Assembly (NCBI RefSeq): GCF_020966635.1 | Contig: NZ_JAJKFQ010000001.1 | Span: 62,001-126,000, forward strand | Direction: 5' to 3' | From: Stieleria sp. JC731 | GTDB lineage: Bacteria; Planctomycetota; Planctomycetia; Pirellulales; Pirellulaceae | DNA length: 64,000 nt | Shown here: positions 37,018-46,022 of the stretch, piece by piece | Layout: each line of letters begins with the position of its first letter | Position numbering within the stretch: the stretch's first letter is position 1 | Program-made: the position numbers and the translations under genes | Notes under the pieces: model-generated | What the model was told of the DNA's origin: nothing | Databases searched by the model: none | What the model saw: the letters and a program-made list of their open reading frames with translations, nothing else

Positions 37018-37374
37018 ATGTCCAAGGCGCTCAGCCGAACCGTTGTTGTCCGCAACCCGCAAGGGCTCCATGCGCGCCCGGCTGACATGTTGGTCCGGAT
37101 GGCAAATCAGTTCACTTCGAACATTTTGATTAGCCGTGGGGGCGAAGCCGTCGATTGTAAGAGCATCCTGTCGCTGTTGACCCTCGGTGCCGCCTGCGGG
37201 ACCGAATTGTCGCTGCGAGTTGAAGGTGATGACGCCAAAACGGCGATTGATTCCATCGAGCAACTCTTTTTGCGCGGCTTCGACGAACTGGGTGACGAAG
37301 ATGCTGCCGATAACGATTCGTGCAGCGAGGAAACCGGGAACATGGGGCAAACCGATTCGACCCCCTCGGCGTGA
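37018..37374 (+). CDS. HPr family phosphocarrier protein
   Basis: 118 residues, with an acidic C-terminal tail of about 30 residues beyond the usual 85-90 residue HPr. His18 is in the active-site sequence NPQGLHARPA and Ser49 in CKSILSLLTLGA, the equivalent of the regulatory serine of low-GC HPr, though CKSI differs from the usual KSIMG. It transfers phosphate from enzyme I to EIIA proteins such as the PtsN-like neighbour. ATG at 37018, 92 bases after that gene and 418 bases before enzyme I. Confidence 0.9.
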   Translation: MSKALSRTVVVRNPQGLHARPADMLVRMANQFTSNILISRGGEAVDCKSILSLLTLGAACGTELSLRVEGDDAKTAIDSIEQLFLRGFDELGDEDAADNDSCSEETGNMGQTDSTPSA

Positions 37375-37792
37375 CGCACTTGCTCCGCCGTCGGTGTCCA
37401 TAACCGAACATTACAAAAATACCGAAAGTCAAAACTTTGTAGATCAGGCTCGATCAATCCCATCCGAGCCGCCCGCCGATGTCCGACGTCGGCAACGTTG
37501 TTGATAATTATCCGTACACACACTTAATCGATGGATCGGTCCATTCTGCCTTGGCTCAATGACTGTCAGTCACGAGGCCTCTGCGCATGATCGCGAACAC
37601 CCGCACCAACCCAGTTTTGCCGAACCGACGACCGGTCGGCACTGAATCACCTCTCGGCCGCGCCAGTTTGCTTGGCCTTGTTGGTGGTGAACCCGAGTTG
37701 TCGTTGGCGGACGCGAGCAAGCTGCACGGGGTCCGACGTGATCCCCAGCGTTGGCACTTGTCGGCAGATGACCACCGAACCGTCGGCCTACG
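37375..37792. other. 418-base gap between HPr and enzyme I genes
   Basis: The gap is long for a probable operon. Short frames (for example 37587-37850 and 37672-37902) cover it but none has a domain or a ribosome binding site. No terminator, REP motif or RNA was recognised. Confidence 0.4.
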
Positions 37793-39538
37793 ATGGTCGA
37801 ACTGCAAGGCATCCCCGTTTCACCTGGGGTCGCGATCGGCCCAGCCTTAGTGCTGGACGCTGCCGGTTACCGAATCCCTCGTACACTGCTGGCCGCCGAT
37901 GAGGTGGACGCGGAATTTGCGCGTCTGCGCGAAGCGGTCGATAAGGTTTCCACTGGCCTAGAAGCCAATCGATTGGAAACCTCTGCCGTTGCCGGTGAGC
38001 ACACCGGTGATATCTTTGCGGCGCAGCTGCAAATGCTGCATGATCCGCGACTTCAAGCCGAACTGCGTCGCCGTATTCGCGAAGAGCGTCAGTCTGCCGC
38101 CTACGCCGTTAGCCGCGTGTTGCACAACTACGCGGCCGCGATTCGCCGCGTCGATAGTCCGCTGTTGGCCGATCGAGCCGACGACGTTTTGGACATCGAA
38201 AAGCAATTGTTGATGTGCTTGGGTGCCGTTTCCGCAGGTCCGCTTTCGGATCTGTCAGAGCCCGTCATCGTGCTGTCGCATGTATTGACCCCCAGCGAAA
38301 CGGCAAACCTGGATCGTCAGTACGTCCGAGCCTTTTGTACCGAAACCGGTGGCCCAGGCGGACATACCGCGATCGTTGCCAAAGGTTTGGAGTTGCCCGC
38401 GGTTGTTGGTATCGGAAGCTTCTTGGATCAAGTCGGCGACCATTGCAATGTGATTGTCGATGGTGATCGTGGGCGAGTGATCATCAACCCCGATGCAGAA
38501 ACGATCGCGTTCTATCGCAAGAAGCTGAAAGACCGACGTTCATTGACCGCGCGGCTGTCGGAGCTGCGCGATTTGCCTGCCGAGACAATCGATGGCACTG
38601 CGCTGCGTTTGAGTGCGAATATCGAATTCCCGCACGAGACATCGACGTGTATCGAGCGTGGGGCCGACGGCATCGGCCTGTATCGCACGGAGTTCCTGTA
38701 TCTGTCGAGCCATGAGGAGCCAAGCGAAGAGGATCACTACCAGGCATACAGCCGCGTCATTCGCGAAATGGACGGTCGCCCGGTGGTCATCCGCACGTTG
38801 GACCTTGGCGCCGACAAAATGGGCCATCGCCCGATGGCTGAACACGAACACAACCCGTTCTTGGGGCTGCGTAGCATTCGTTTGTCACTGCGGAACTTGG
38901 ATTTGTTCCGTCCCCAGCTTCGTGCCATCTTGCGAGCTGCCATTCACGGCGATGTTCGGGTGATGTTCCCGCTCATTACGACTTTGGCCGAGTATCGTCA
39001 GGCAAGGATGTTGTTGAACGTCGTTGCCGAGGATCTTGTCGACGCCGGCATTCCACACCGTAGCAATATCCCGGTAGGAATGATGGTCGAAGTCCCGGCC
39101 GCGGTGATGATGTTGGAGCGTTTTGCCCCGGAAGTCGACTTTTTGTCGATCGGCACCAATGACTTGGCGCAGTACACGCTGGCGGTCGACCGAAGTAACG
39201 AAAACGTTGCCGACCTGTATCAGTCGAGCGATCCCGCGGTCCTGCGGTTGATTGCCCGCTGTGTCGAAGTCGCGGCGCAATTTGACAAGCCGCTTTCGAT
39301 CTGTGGCGAGATGAGCAGTAACCCGGCGCGCGCGTTGTTGCTTTTGGGGATGGGCGTGCGGCATTTGAGTGTGCCACCGTCTTCGCTGTTGCGTGTGAAG
39401 AAAGCGATCCGTTCCGTTTCGATTGATCAGTGCCTTGAGATCGCCAATCGAGTCATGCAGCTAGAAGCGGCGCGTGATGTGGACCTTTATCTATTGGATC
39501 GGCTTGGTGAGTATGTTCCCGAGTTGATCGTTACCTAA
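37793..39538 (+). CDS. ptsI: PTS enzyme I (phosphoenolpyruvate-protein phosphotransferase)
   Basis: 581 residues, normal for enzyme I. It phosphorylates HPr with phosphoenolpyruvate. The active-site His is at about residue 191 in TGGPGGHTAIVAKG; GIGLYRTEFLYL, TLDLGADKMGHR, EHEHNPFLGLRSIRLSL and SICGEMSSNPARALLLLGMG make up the PEP-binding TIM barrel. There is no N-terminal GAF domain, so it is not the PtsP type. Together with PtsN and HPr upstream it makes a complete phosphorelay, and no sugar-specific EIIBC is present in the window. Confidence 0.94.
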   Translation: MVELQGIPVSPGVAIGPALVLDAAGYRIPRTLLAADEVDAEFARLREAVDKVSTGLEANRLETSAVAGEHTGDIFAAQLQMLHDPRLQAELRRRIREERQSAAYAVSRVLHNYAAAIRRVDSPLLADRADDVLDIEKQLLMCLGAVSAGPLSDLSEPVIVLSHVLTPSETANLDRQYVRAFCTETGGPGGHTAIVAKGLELPAVVGIGSFLDQVGDHCNVIVDGDRGRVIINPDAETIAFYRKKLKDRRSLTARLSELRDLPAETIDGTALRLSANIEFPHETSTCIERGADGIGLYRTEFLYLSSHEEPSEEDHYQAYSRVIREMDGRPVVIRTLDLGADKMGHRPMAEHEHNPFLGLRSIRLSLRNLDLFRPQLRAILRAAIHGDVRVMFPLITTLAEYRQARMLLNVVAEDLVDAGIPHRSNIPVGMMVEVPAAVMMLERFAPEVDFLSIGTNDLAQYTLAVDRSNENVADLYQSSDPAVLRLIARCVEVAAQFDKPLSICGEMSSNPARALLLLGMGVRHLSVPPSSLLRVKKAIRSVSIDQCLEIANRVMQLEAARDVDLYLLDRLGEYVPELIVT

Positions 39539-39548
39539 TTCAAAATTG

Positions 39549-40346
39549 ATGTCCTCTTCCGAATCGAATCAGCAAGACAGCAACTCGCAAGCAGAGTCGA
39601 CCGAATCGGCGGCGCCACTGCGTTTGCGGTATCGGATTCGATTTGCCAAGACCGGCTTGCTGCGCTGGACCAGTCACCGCGATCTTGCGCGGTTATGGGA
39701 GCGATTGCTACGTCGTGCCCAACTGCAGCTTTCGATGACCGAAGGTTTCCACCCCAAGCCGCGGATCAGCTTTCCGTCTGCGCTTGCGTTGGGAATCAGC
39801 GGACTTGATGAAGTCGTCGAATTGGAATTAGCCGAATTTTTGGAAGCCGCTGATCTATTGTCGCGTTTGAGAAGCGACCACCAGCCTGGTTTGGAAATCA
39901 AAAGTGTGCAGTTGCTGCCCGCCGGTTCGGGTAAAGCAAAACTGCAGCACACCGACTACAAAATCACGCGTCCGGATCCAGATCTGGGAGATTGCGACGT
40001 CGATGAAGTCGCGATTCAAACGCGAATCGAAGAGTTTTTGAAACAAGAAACTGTCACGGTGACTCGTAAGAAAAAGCCGCTGACGGTTCAGCTATCCGAA
40101 CAAGTGTTGTCGCTGACGTTCGGCGACAACCTCGAACTAACACTTGCCGCATCGGATGCGGCGACACTGAAGCCAACCGATGTGCTGGATCTGATCGGCC
40201 TCGCCGATTGGATTGCCGCCGGTTCGCAAATCATTCGAACAGAGGTGGTTTTGACGACCGAAGTCACACCCACCGATCCCAATACATTCGCATCTGCAAA
40301 CCTCACGCCCCAAGCAGGCGAAACCACCGAAGAGGTGCTTAAATGA
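39549..40346 (+). CDS. Radical-SAM-associated DUF2344 protein (TIGR03936-like)
   Basis: 265 residues from ATG at 39549; TTG three bases earlier is in frame. LRLRYRIRFAKTGLLRWTSHRDLARLWERLLRRAQLQLSMTEGFHPKPRISFPSALALGISG is the start of the DUF2344/TIGR03936 family, normally fused to, or encoded beside, a radical-SAM enzyme, and often directly ahead of RNase E/G. Here no radical-SAM gene is visible, so the partner must be elsewhere. Its stop shares ATGA with the RNase E/G start. The molecular role is not established; the repeated neighbourhood suggests RNA modification or decay. Confidence 0.83.
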   Translation: MSSSESNQQDSNSQAESTESAAPLRLRYRIRFAKTGLLRWTSHRDLARLWERLLRRAQLQLSMTEGFHPKPRISFPSALALGISGLDEVVELELAEFLEAADLLSRLRSDHQPGLEIKSVQLLPAGSGKAKLQHTDYKITRPDPDLGDCDVDEVAIQTRIEEFLKQETVTVTRKKKPLTVQLSEQVLSLTFGDNLELTLAASDAATLKPTDVLDLIGLADWIAAGSQIIRTEVVLTTEVTPTDPNTFASANLTPQAGETTEEVLK

Positions 40347-41950
40347 AACGAGAAATGTTGATGAACGTGCTCCAGCCTGAAGAGAGCCGCATCGCTATTT
40401 TGCACGACGGAAAACTCGAAGAACTTTATGTTGAACGGAAGAGCGTCGAAGCCTACGCAGGAAACATCTATCGCGGGAAAATTGTCAATCTAGAGCCCAG
40501 TATCCAAGCCGCCTTCGTCGATTTTGGCGTCGGGCGAAATGGCTTTTTGCACATCAGCGATGTCGAACCGCAGTATTTTCGCCAGGGCGGTTATGATCCC
40601 GAAGAGATCAAACGCGAATCGGATGAGATGGCCGAAGCGGCCGCAAAACGTGCTCGCGAATCCGGGCGTGGATCGAAACGGGCATTCAAAGGTGGTCGGC
40701 CACGGATCAAGCCACCAATCCAAGAGATTTTTAAGCGTGGCGACGAAGTCTTGGTCCAAGTGATCAAGGAAGGGATTGGCACCAAAGGGCCGACTTTAAG
40801 CACGTACATTTCGATCCCAGGACGCTATCTTGTCCTGATGCCAGCGCTCGAACGCGTCGGTGTTAGCCGGAAAATCGAAGACGAAGACGATCGTAAACGC
40901 CTGCGACGTTGCTTGCTTTCGCTTAACCCGCCAAAGGGCTTGGGCTTTATCGTTCGCACTGCCGGTGCGGGACGAAGCGAAAAAGAACTGGGCCGCGACA
41001 TGGATTACCTGATCCGGTTGTGGAAGACCATCGTTCGCAGAGTCAAAGGTGGTGGCGGTCCGGGCGTGTTGTATGAAGAGAGTGATCTGATCATCAAGAC
41101 GATTCGCGATATCTATAGCGATGACATCGATCACATCATGATCGATGAAAAGCAATCATTCGAAAACGCGCGTGACTTCTTGAAGATGGTCATGCCACGC
41201 GTTGTCGACCGGCTGAAGCTTTATGAAGGCCCCGAGCCGTTGTTTCATCGCTACAAGCTGGAACGAGAGATCATCAAGATTCACCAACGTCAGGTGAAGC
41301 TACCCAACGGCGGATCGATCGTGATCGATCCGACAGAAGCGTTGGTGGCAATCGATGTGAACAGTGGTAACTTCCGTGGCGGCGAAGAGTCCGCCGAAGA
41401 GAATGCGTTCCGCTTGAACTTGGCTGCCGCAAAGGAAATCGCGCGGCAATTGCGATTGCGTGACCTTGGCGGTGTGATCGTCAATGACTTTATCGATATG
41501 CGTAAAGAAAGCCATCGACGAAAGGTCGAGCGGGCGCTTCGCGATGCGATGAAGAAAGACCGTGCACGCACAAAAATCTTACGCACCAGTCCGTTCGGCT
41601 TGGTCGAGATGACGCGTCAGCGAATTCGTCCGAGTTTGAAACGAAGCATCTATCAAGATTGTCCATGCTGCGAAGGCCGTGGCTTGGTCAAGACCGCCGA
41701 AAGCATGTCGATCGAGGTGGTGCGAATGTTGGCGCTGGCTGTCAAGAACGAACATATCCAGCGAGTCACGATTCGTGTCAACGACGCTGTCGCCGCACAT
41801 CTGAACAACCAGAAACGCCGAAGCGTGATGGAAATGGAAGATGCGGGAAAGATGACCGTTCAGATTTTGGGTAGCGAAGGACTTTATCCGGAGCACCTAG
41901 AGATGGATTGCCGGGACGGCCAAGGCGAACGCGTCGAGATCGATTCCTAG
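40343..41950 (+). CDS. rng: Ribonuclease E/G family endoribonuclease
   Basis: 535 residues, the length of RNase G rather than full RNase E. Order: S1 domain (about 35-130, with YRGKIVNLEPSIQAAFVDFG), RNase H-like fold, and the DNase I-like catalytic part with the magnesium-binding Asp residues in AIDVNSGNF (about 338) and VNDFIDM (about 382), then the zinc-link CPCCEGRG. It processes rRNA and turns over mRNA. A basic insertion (about 85-120, AAKRARESGRGSKRAFKGGRPRIK) interrupts the S1 domain. The gene symbol is a best guess between rne and rng. Translation is coupled to the upstream gene by ATGA. Confidence 0.92.
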   Translation: MKREMLMNVLQPEESRIAILHDGKLEELYVERKSVEAYAGNIYRGKIVNLEPSIQAAFVDFGVGRNGFLHISDVEPQYFRQGGYDPEEIKRESDEMAEAAAKRARESGRGSKRAFKGGRPRIKPPIQEIFKRGDEVLVQVIKEGIGTKGPTLSTYISIPGRYLVLMPALERVGVSRKIEDEDDRKRLRRCLLSLNPPKGLGFIVRTAGAGRSEKELGRDMDYLIRLWKTIVRRVKGGGGPGVLYEESDLIIKTIRDIYSDDIDHIMIDEKQSFENARDFLKMVMPRVVDRLKLYEGPEPLFHRYKLEREIIKIHQRQVKLPNGGSIVIDPTEALVAIDVNSGNFRGGEESAEENAFRLNLAAAKEIARQLRLRDLGGVIVNDFIDMRKESHRRKVERALRDAMKKDRARTKILRTSPFGLVEMTRQRIRPSLKRSIYQDCPCCEGRGLVKTAESMSIEVVRMLALAVKNEHIQRVTIRVNDAVAAHLNNQKRRSVMEMEDAGKMTVQILGSEGLYPEHLEMDCRDGQGERVEIDS

Positions 41951-41975
41951 TTGGCAGGGAATATAAGAGCATCCT

Positions 41976-43020
41976 GAGCCGCGAAGGCGTTAGCCGCGGT
42001 TGGGTGGTTGGTTGGGTTCGGGGTGCTGGATAACCGACGCTAACGCGTATCGGCTCAGCTGTTGGATCTTGAGCCGCGATGGCGCTAGCCGCGGTTGAGT
42101 GTTTGTTTGGATTCAGGGTGCTGGACAACCGACGCTAGCGCGTATCGGCTCAGCTGTTGGATCCTGAGCCGCGAAGGCGTTAGCCGCGGTTGAGTGGTTA
42201 TTTGGGTTCAGGGTGCTCAATAACCGACGCTAGCGCGTATCGGCTCAGTTGTTGGACCTTGAGCCGCGAAGGCGTTAGCCGCGGTTGAGTGGCTGTTTGG
42301 GTTCAGGATGCTGGATAACCGACGCTAGCGCGTATCGGCTCAGTTGTTGGATCTTGAGCCGCGAAGGCGTTAGCCGCGGTTGAGTGGTTGGTTGAGTTCA
42401 GGGTGCTGGATAACCGACGCTAGCGCGTATCGGCTCAGTTGTTGGACCTTGAGCCGCGAAGGCGCTAGCCGCGGTTGAGTGTTTGTTTGAGTTCAGGGTG
42501 CTGGATAACCGACGCTAGCGCGTATCGGCTCAGTCGTTGTACGTTGAGCCGCGAAGGCGTTAGCCGCGGTTGAGTGGCTGTTTGGGTTCAGGGTGCTGGA
42601 TAACCAACGCTAACGCGTATCGGCTCAGTTGTTGGACCCTGAGCCGCGAAGGCGTTAGCCGCGGTTGAGTGGTTGGTTGGATTCCGGGTGGTGAATAACC
42701 GACGCTAGCGCGTATCGGCTCAGTTGTTGGACCTTGAGCCGCGAAGGCGCTAGCCGCGGTTGAGTGTTTGGTTGGTTTCGGGGTGCTCAATAACCGACGC
42801 TAACGCGTATCGGCTCAGTTGTTAGATCCTGAGCCGCGAAGGCGTTAGCCGCGGTTGAGTGTTTATTTGGGTTCAGGATGCTGAATAACCGACGCTAACG
42901 CGTATCGGCTCAGTTGTTGGACCTTGAGCCGCGAAGGCGTTAGCCGCGGTTGAGTGGCTGTTTGGGGTCAGGGTGCTGGATAACCAACGCTAACGCGTAT
43001 CGGCTCAGCTGTTGGAGCCT
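41976..43020. repeat. REP/BIME tandem array, 11 units of exactly 95 bp
   Basis: Units begin GAGCCGCG at 41976, 42071, 42166, 42261, 42356, 42451, 42546, 42641, 42736, 42831 and 42926; every interval is 95 bases. A twelfth, degraded, start lies at 43021. Each unit holds an A motif, CCGCGAAGGCGTTAGCCGCGG, which folds as CCGC-(GAA)-GGC-GTTA-GCC-GCGG, and an opposed B motif, AACCGACGCTAGCGCGTATCGG, with CCGA-CGC-TA-GCG-(CGTA)-TCGG. Both begin with TGAG in their own orientation. A and B are inverted REP elements spaced by GTTTGGGTTCAGGGTGCTG-like spacers. Units are nearly identical over 1045 bases, so the array is young. Confidence 0.95.
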
Positions 43021-43114
43021 GGGCCTCATTGGCGATCGCCACGGTTGGATGTTTCTCGATTACAATGCGGGGACCTCTCTTCATCCTTCCTCCCACTATC
43101 CCGCGTGTCGTTCG

Positions 43115-44065
43115 ATGAATCGAATTCTTGCCTTGGCCCTCGCCATCATGCCGGTCGCCGTTTCTGCCGGCGAAGTGAAAATTGTTGACGACGGGCAGAA
43201 AGCTGTTGTGACCATCGATGGCCAGCCCTTCACCGAATATCGCTACAGCGAATATGCCAAACCGATCCTCTATCCGGTGATCGGCCCAGGCGGAAAGGCA
43301 ATGACTCGGAACTATCCGATGGTCAAAGACGTCGACAACGAGGCGAGCGATCACCCACACCACAAGTCGATTTGGTACACGCATGACGACGTCAATGGAA
43401 TTCGCTTCTGGATGGAGGAAACCGAAGGCAAACCCGTCAAAAACATTGGCAAGCAAATCGAAACGTCTTTGAAAATTGAAGGCAACCGCATCGTCACAAC
43501 CAACGATTGGCAAAGTGCCGATGGTGAGGCCGTCTGCACGGACAAGCGAGTGATAAGCTTTGGTACGGTCGGAGACGCTCGGTACATCGATTATGAGGTC
43601 ACTTGGATCGCCAGTTCGGGTGATCTGCTGATCGGTGACACAAAAGAAGGCACCATGGGTATTCGTACAAACCCCAACCTTCGCTTGAAAGCGTCAGCAA
43701 AGCACGGCAACCACACCGTCAGTGGGCATAGCATTAACAGTGAAGGCGTTCGTGACGGAGCGATGTGGGGCAAGCGTGCAGCGTGGGTTGACTATTGGGG
43801 CGAAATCGATGGTGACACCGTTGGCGTTGCGATCTTTGATCACCCAAGCAACCCAAGGCATCCCACTTGGTGGCATGCACGCGATTACGGTTTGATCGCG
43901 GCAAACCCGTTTGGCGTCCATGACTTCGAAGGCAAAGAAGACGGCACCGGCGACATGACACTTAAAGCGGGGGGAACGATGACCTTCAAATATCGTTTTT
44001 TGTTTCACCCAGGTGATGTCGAAGCAGCCAAGATCGAAGAACGTTATCAAGCGTTTGCCAAGTAG
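43115..44065 (+). CDS. Secreted PmoA-like DUF6807 protein
   Basis: 316 residues from ATG at 43115, which starts a signal peptide (MNRILALALAIMPVAVSAG); the longer open frame from 42950 runs through the REP array and is dismissed. The protein matches the DUF6807 family, named PmoA-like in annotation but unrelated to methane oxidation: YRYSEYAKPILYPVIGPGG, RNYPM, HPHHKSIWYTHDDVNG, HGNHTVSG, NPRHPTWWHARDYGLIAANPFG, and FKYRFLFHPGD. The conserved DHPHHKS may be a metal site. Planctomycetes carry many copies, often near sulfatases, so a role in polysaccharide breakdown is possible but not shown. Confidence 0.85.
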   Translation: MNRILALALAIMPVAVSAGEVKIVDDGQKAVVTIDGQPFTEYRYSEYAKPILYPVIGPGGKAMTRNYPMVKDVDNEASDHPHHKSIWYTHDDVNGIRFWMEETEGKPVKNIGKQIETSLKIEGNRIVTTNDWQSADGEAVCTDKRVISFGTVGDARYIDYEVTWIASSGDLLIGDTKEGTMGIRTNPNLRLKASAKHGNHTVSGHSINSEGVRDGAMWGKRAAWVDYWGEIDGDTVGVAIFDHPSNPRHPTWWHARDYGLIAANPFGVHDFEGKEDGTGDMTLKAGGTMTFKYRFLFHPGDVEAAKIEERYQAFAK

Positions 44066-44090
44066 CGGGAAAGCGATTGGCGTATACCCT

Positions 44091-44496
44091 GATCCGTAAT
44101 GGCGCCAGCCACGGTTGAGCGGTTGGTTGGGATTAGGGTGGTGGAGAACCGACGCTAGCGCGTATCGGCTCAGTTGTTGTACCTTGAGCCGTGTTGGCGC
44201 TAGCCACGGTTGAGTGGTTGGTTGGGGTCTGTGTGGTGGAGAACCGACGCTAGCGCGTATCGGCTCAGTTGTTGGACCTTGAGCCGCGTTGGCGCTAGCC
44301 ACGGTTGAGTGGTTGGTTGGGATCAGGGTGGTGGAGAACCGACGCTAGCGCGTATCGGCTCAGCTGTTGGATCTTGAGCCGTGTTGGCGCTAGCCACGGT
44401 TGAGTGGTTGTTTGGGATCTGTGTGATGGAGAACCGACGCTAGCGCGTATCGGCTCAGTTGTTGGACCTTGAGCCGCGATGGCGTTAGCCGCGGTT
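44091..44496. repeat. Second REP/BIME tandem array, 95-bp period
   Basis: Units begin at 44091, 44186, 44281, 44376 and a final half-unit at 44471, again 95 bases apart. The A motif here reads GAGCCGTGTTGGCGCTAGCCACGG, slightly different from the 42-kb array, so the two arrays grew separately. The final A motif holds the stop codon of the convergent folP gene. Confidence 0.92.
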
Positions 44497-45378
44497 GAGT
44501 TGATGATTCGATCCCTGGGTCAATTTGAAAAGCCGAATGGCATCGACGGTGAGTCGGACGTTGTGCACGCGAATGACGTCCGCGCCTTGTAACATCACCG
44601 CCAATGAAACTCCAAGTGTTCCCGCATCGCGATCGGCTTCTTTGTCGCCGATCGCTTTACCGATGAAACCTTTGCGACTGTGCCCGATCAGAATTGGGAC
44701 ACCGATATCGCAAAAACGTTTGGTGTGCTGCAGCAATGTGAAGTTGTGTTCGTGGGTTTTGCCAAACCCGATTCCAGGGTCCAAACAAATTCGATCTCGC
44801 CTGATTCCGGCTGCTTCCAAGGCATTCAGGCGACGAACCAGATAGTCGTAGATTTCTTCGACGACATCGTCATAACTTGGATGATCTTGCATCGTCTGTG
44901 GGGTGCCCTGCATGTGCATTGCACAGATCCCGACTTCGTTTCGCAACGCGACGTTGATCATCTGCGGGTCGCCTTCGAGACCGGTGACATCGTTGATGAT
45001 TTCCGCACCGGCTTGGATCGCGGCGCTCGCGACGGCAGCTTTACTGGTATCGATGCTGATCGGAATTGCAAGCCGATCGGAGAGGCCTTCGATAACCGGA
45101 ATTGTCCGTCGAATTTCGTCTTCGGTGGCGACTGGATCACTGTAAGGACGAGTGCTTTCGCCACCGATGTCGATGATGTCGGCTCCATCGGACTGCATTT
45201 GCAGTGCAACCTCGATCGCACGGTCGACATCGTTGTGCCGTCCGCCATCAGAAAAACTGTCGGGCGTGACATTCAGGATGCCCATGACCAATGGGCGTTC
45301 TGACAACGGCAGGCTTCGTTGTCCGATATTCCAAGTGGATGGACGTTTCGCCGGTTTGCTGGGTGTATTCATGGGCAT
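44485..45378 (-). CDS. folP: Dihydropteroate synthase
   Basis: 297 residues from ATG at 45378; a TTG 39 bases upstream is also in frame. It joins p-aminobenzoate to dihydropterin pyrophosphate in folate synthesis. MGILNVTPDSFSDGG, DIGGESTRP, SIDTSKAAV, INDVTGLEGD, MHMQGTPQTM, CLDPGIGFGK and GHSRKGFIG are the usual substrate loops. The last four codons (Leu-Asn-Arg-Gly) and the TAA stop are read from a REP element, so the C-terminus is longer than normal by a few residues. It is the last gene of an operon of envelope and repair genes. Confidence 0.94.
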   Translation of the reverse strand: MPMNTPSKPAKRPSTWNIGQRSLPLSERPLVMGILNVTPDSFSDGGRHNDVDRAIEVALQMQSDGADIIDIGGESTRPYSDPVATEDEIRRTIPVIEGLSDRLAIPISIDTSKAAVASAAIQAGAEIINDVTGLEGDPQMINVALRNEVGICAMHMQGTPQTMQDHPSYDDVVEEIYDYLVRRLNALEAAGIRRDRICLDPGIGFGKTHEHNFTLLQHTKRFCDIGVPILIGHSRKGFIGKAIGDKEADRDAGTLGVSLAVMLQGADVIRVHNVRLTVDAIRLFKLTQGSNHQLNRG

Positions 45379-45437
45379 ATTTAACCCGATGAATATGCAT
45401 TGGTGTAGCCGCTGCAACCGAGTTGCAAGAGCGGTCG

Positions 45438-46013
45438 CTACCAGCGAGATTCCATTTGGGACACGATTCGGCTCGCCAATTGTTCGATGGCTTGCAGATT
45501 CGCCGTGTCGATGGACTGTCCAGCTTCGGGAACAAAGCGAGCGTTTTGGCTGAACCCAGTCATGTCGTTATTCAATGACGCGATGCTGTTTTGCATCAAA
45601 GGTTGACCGCCACGCGAGACCCAGTTGGCATGGACAGTGATGGCCGTATCAAGAGCACGCGGGTCATCACTAAGCACCTCAGTGAGAACCGTTTTGGACT
45701 GGGTGATGATTTTGACGTTCAAGACCGAATCAGCCATCGGACTGCTCACGACTTTGTAAGGCGTGCGGCGTTGAACTTCACTCACCAGTGCTTCGGTCAG
45801 TTGCTTGCCCAGGTCTGGGCGAAAGGTTTCGTTGCGAACGACCGGAATGTGAACGGTCCGAATGTTTGCCGGGTACATCGCATCGGCGCCAAAACGATAA
45901 GACGCACATCCACAAGAACCGGCAAGGACCAGCAACAGCGCGAACGCGACCTGATTGGAAGCGTTTGCGAGCTTGTGAAATGGTGTTCTGGTGCGGTCCA
46001 TCGGTTGGGCCAT
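45438..46013 (-). CDS. lptE: LptE-like LPS assembly lipoprotein
   Basis: 191 residues. A positively charged N-terminus leads to a lipobox, LAGSCGC-A, followed by SYRFGADAMYPANIRTVHIPVVRNETFRPDLGKQLTEALVSEVQRRTPYKVVSS. This is the LptE pattern, a plug protein for the LptD barrel that delivers LPS to the outer leaflet. The TVHIPVVRNET start and the strand-helix repeat are family features. ATG at 46013, nine bases after the BamD-like gene. Planctomycetes have an LPS-related machinery, which supports the call. Confidence 0.8.
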   Translation of the reverse strand: MAQPMDRTRTPFHKLANASNQVAFALLLVLAGSCGCASYRFGADAMYPANIRTVHIPVVRNETFRPDLGKQLTEALVSEVQRRTPYKVVSSPMADSVLNVKIITQSKTVLTEVLSDDPRALDTAITVHANWVSRGGQPLMQNSIASLNNDMTGFSQNARFVPEAGQSIDTANLQAIEQLASRIVSQMESRW

Positions 46014-46022
46014 TGCGAAGGC

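Noticed and set aside
37587-37902. Frames in the HPr-enzyme I gap
   Set aside because: They overlap each other, have no domain, and one runs into ptsI in another frame.
42950-43114. An N-terminal extension of the PmoA-like protein
   Set aside because: The 55 codons are read through the REP array, and the signal peptide begins at 43115.
41976-44496. A possible CRISPR array at 42-44 kb
   Set aside because: The 95-bp period is conserved over the whole unit. There are no unique spacers, the repeats are internal palindrome pairs, and no cas genes are near.
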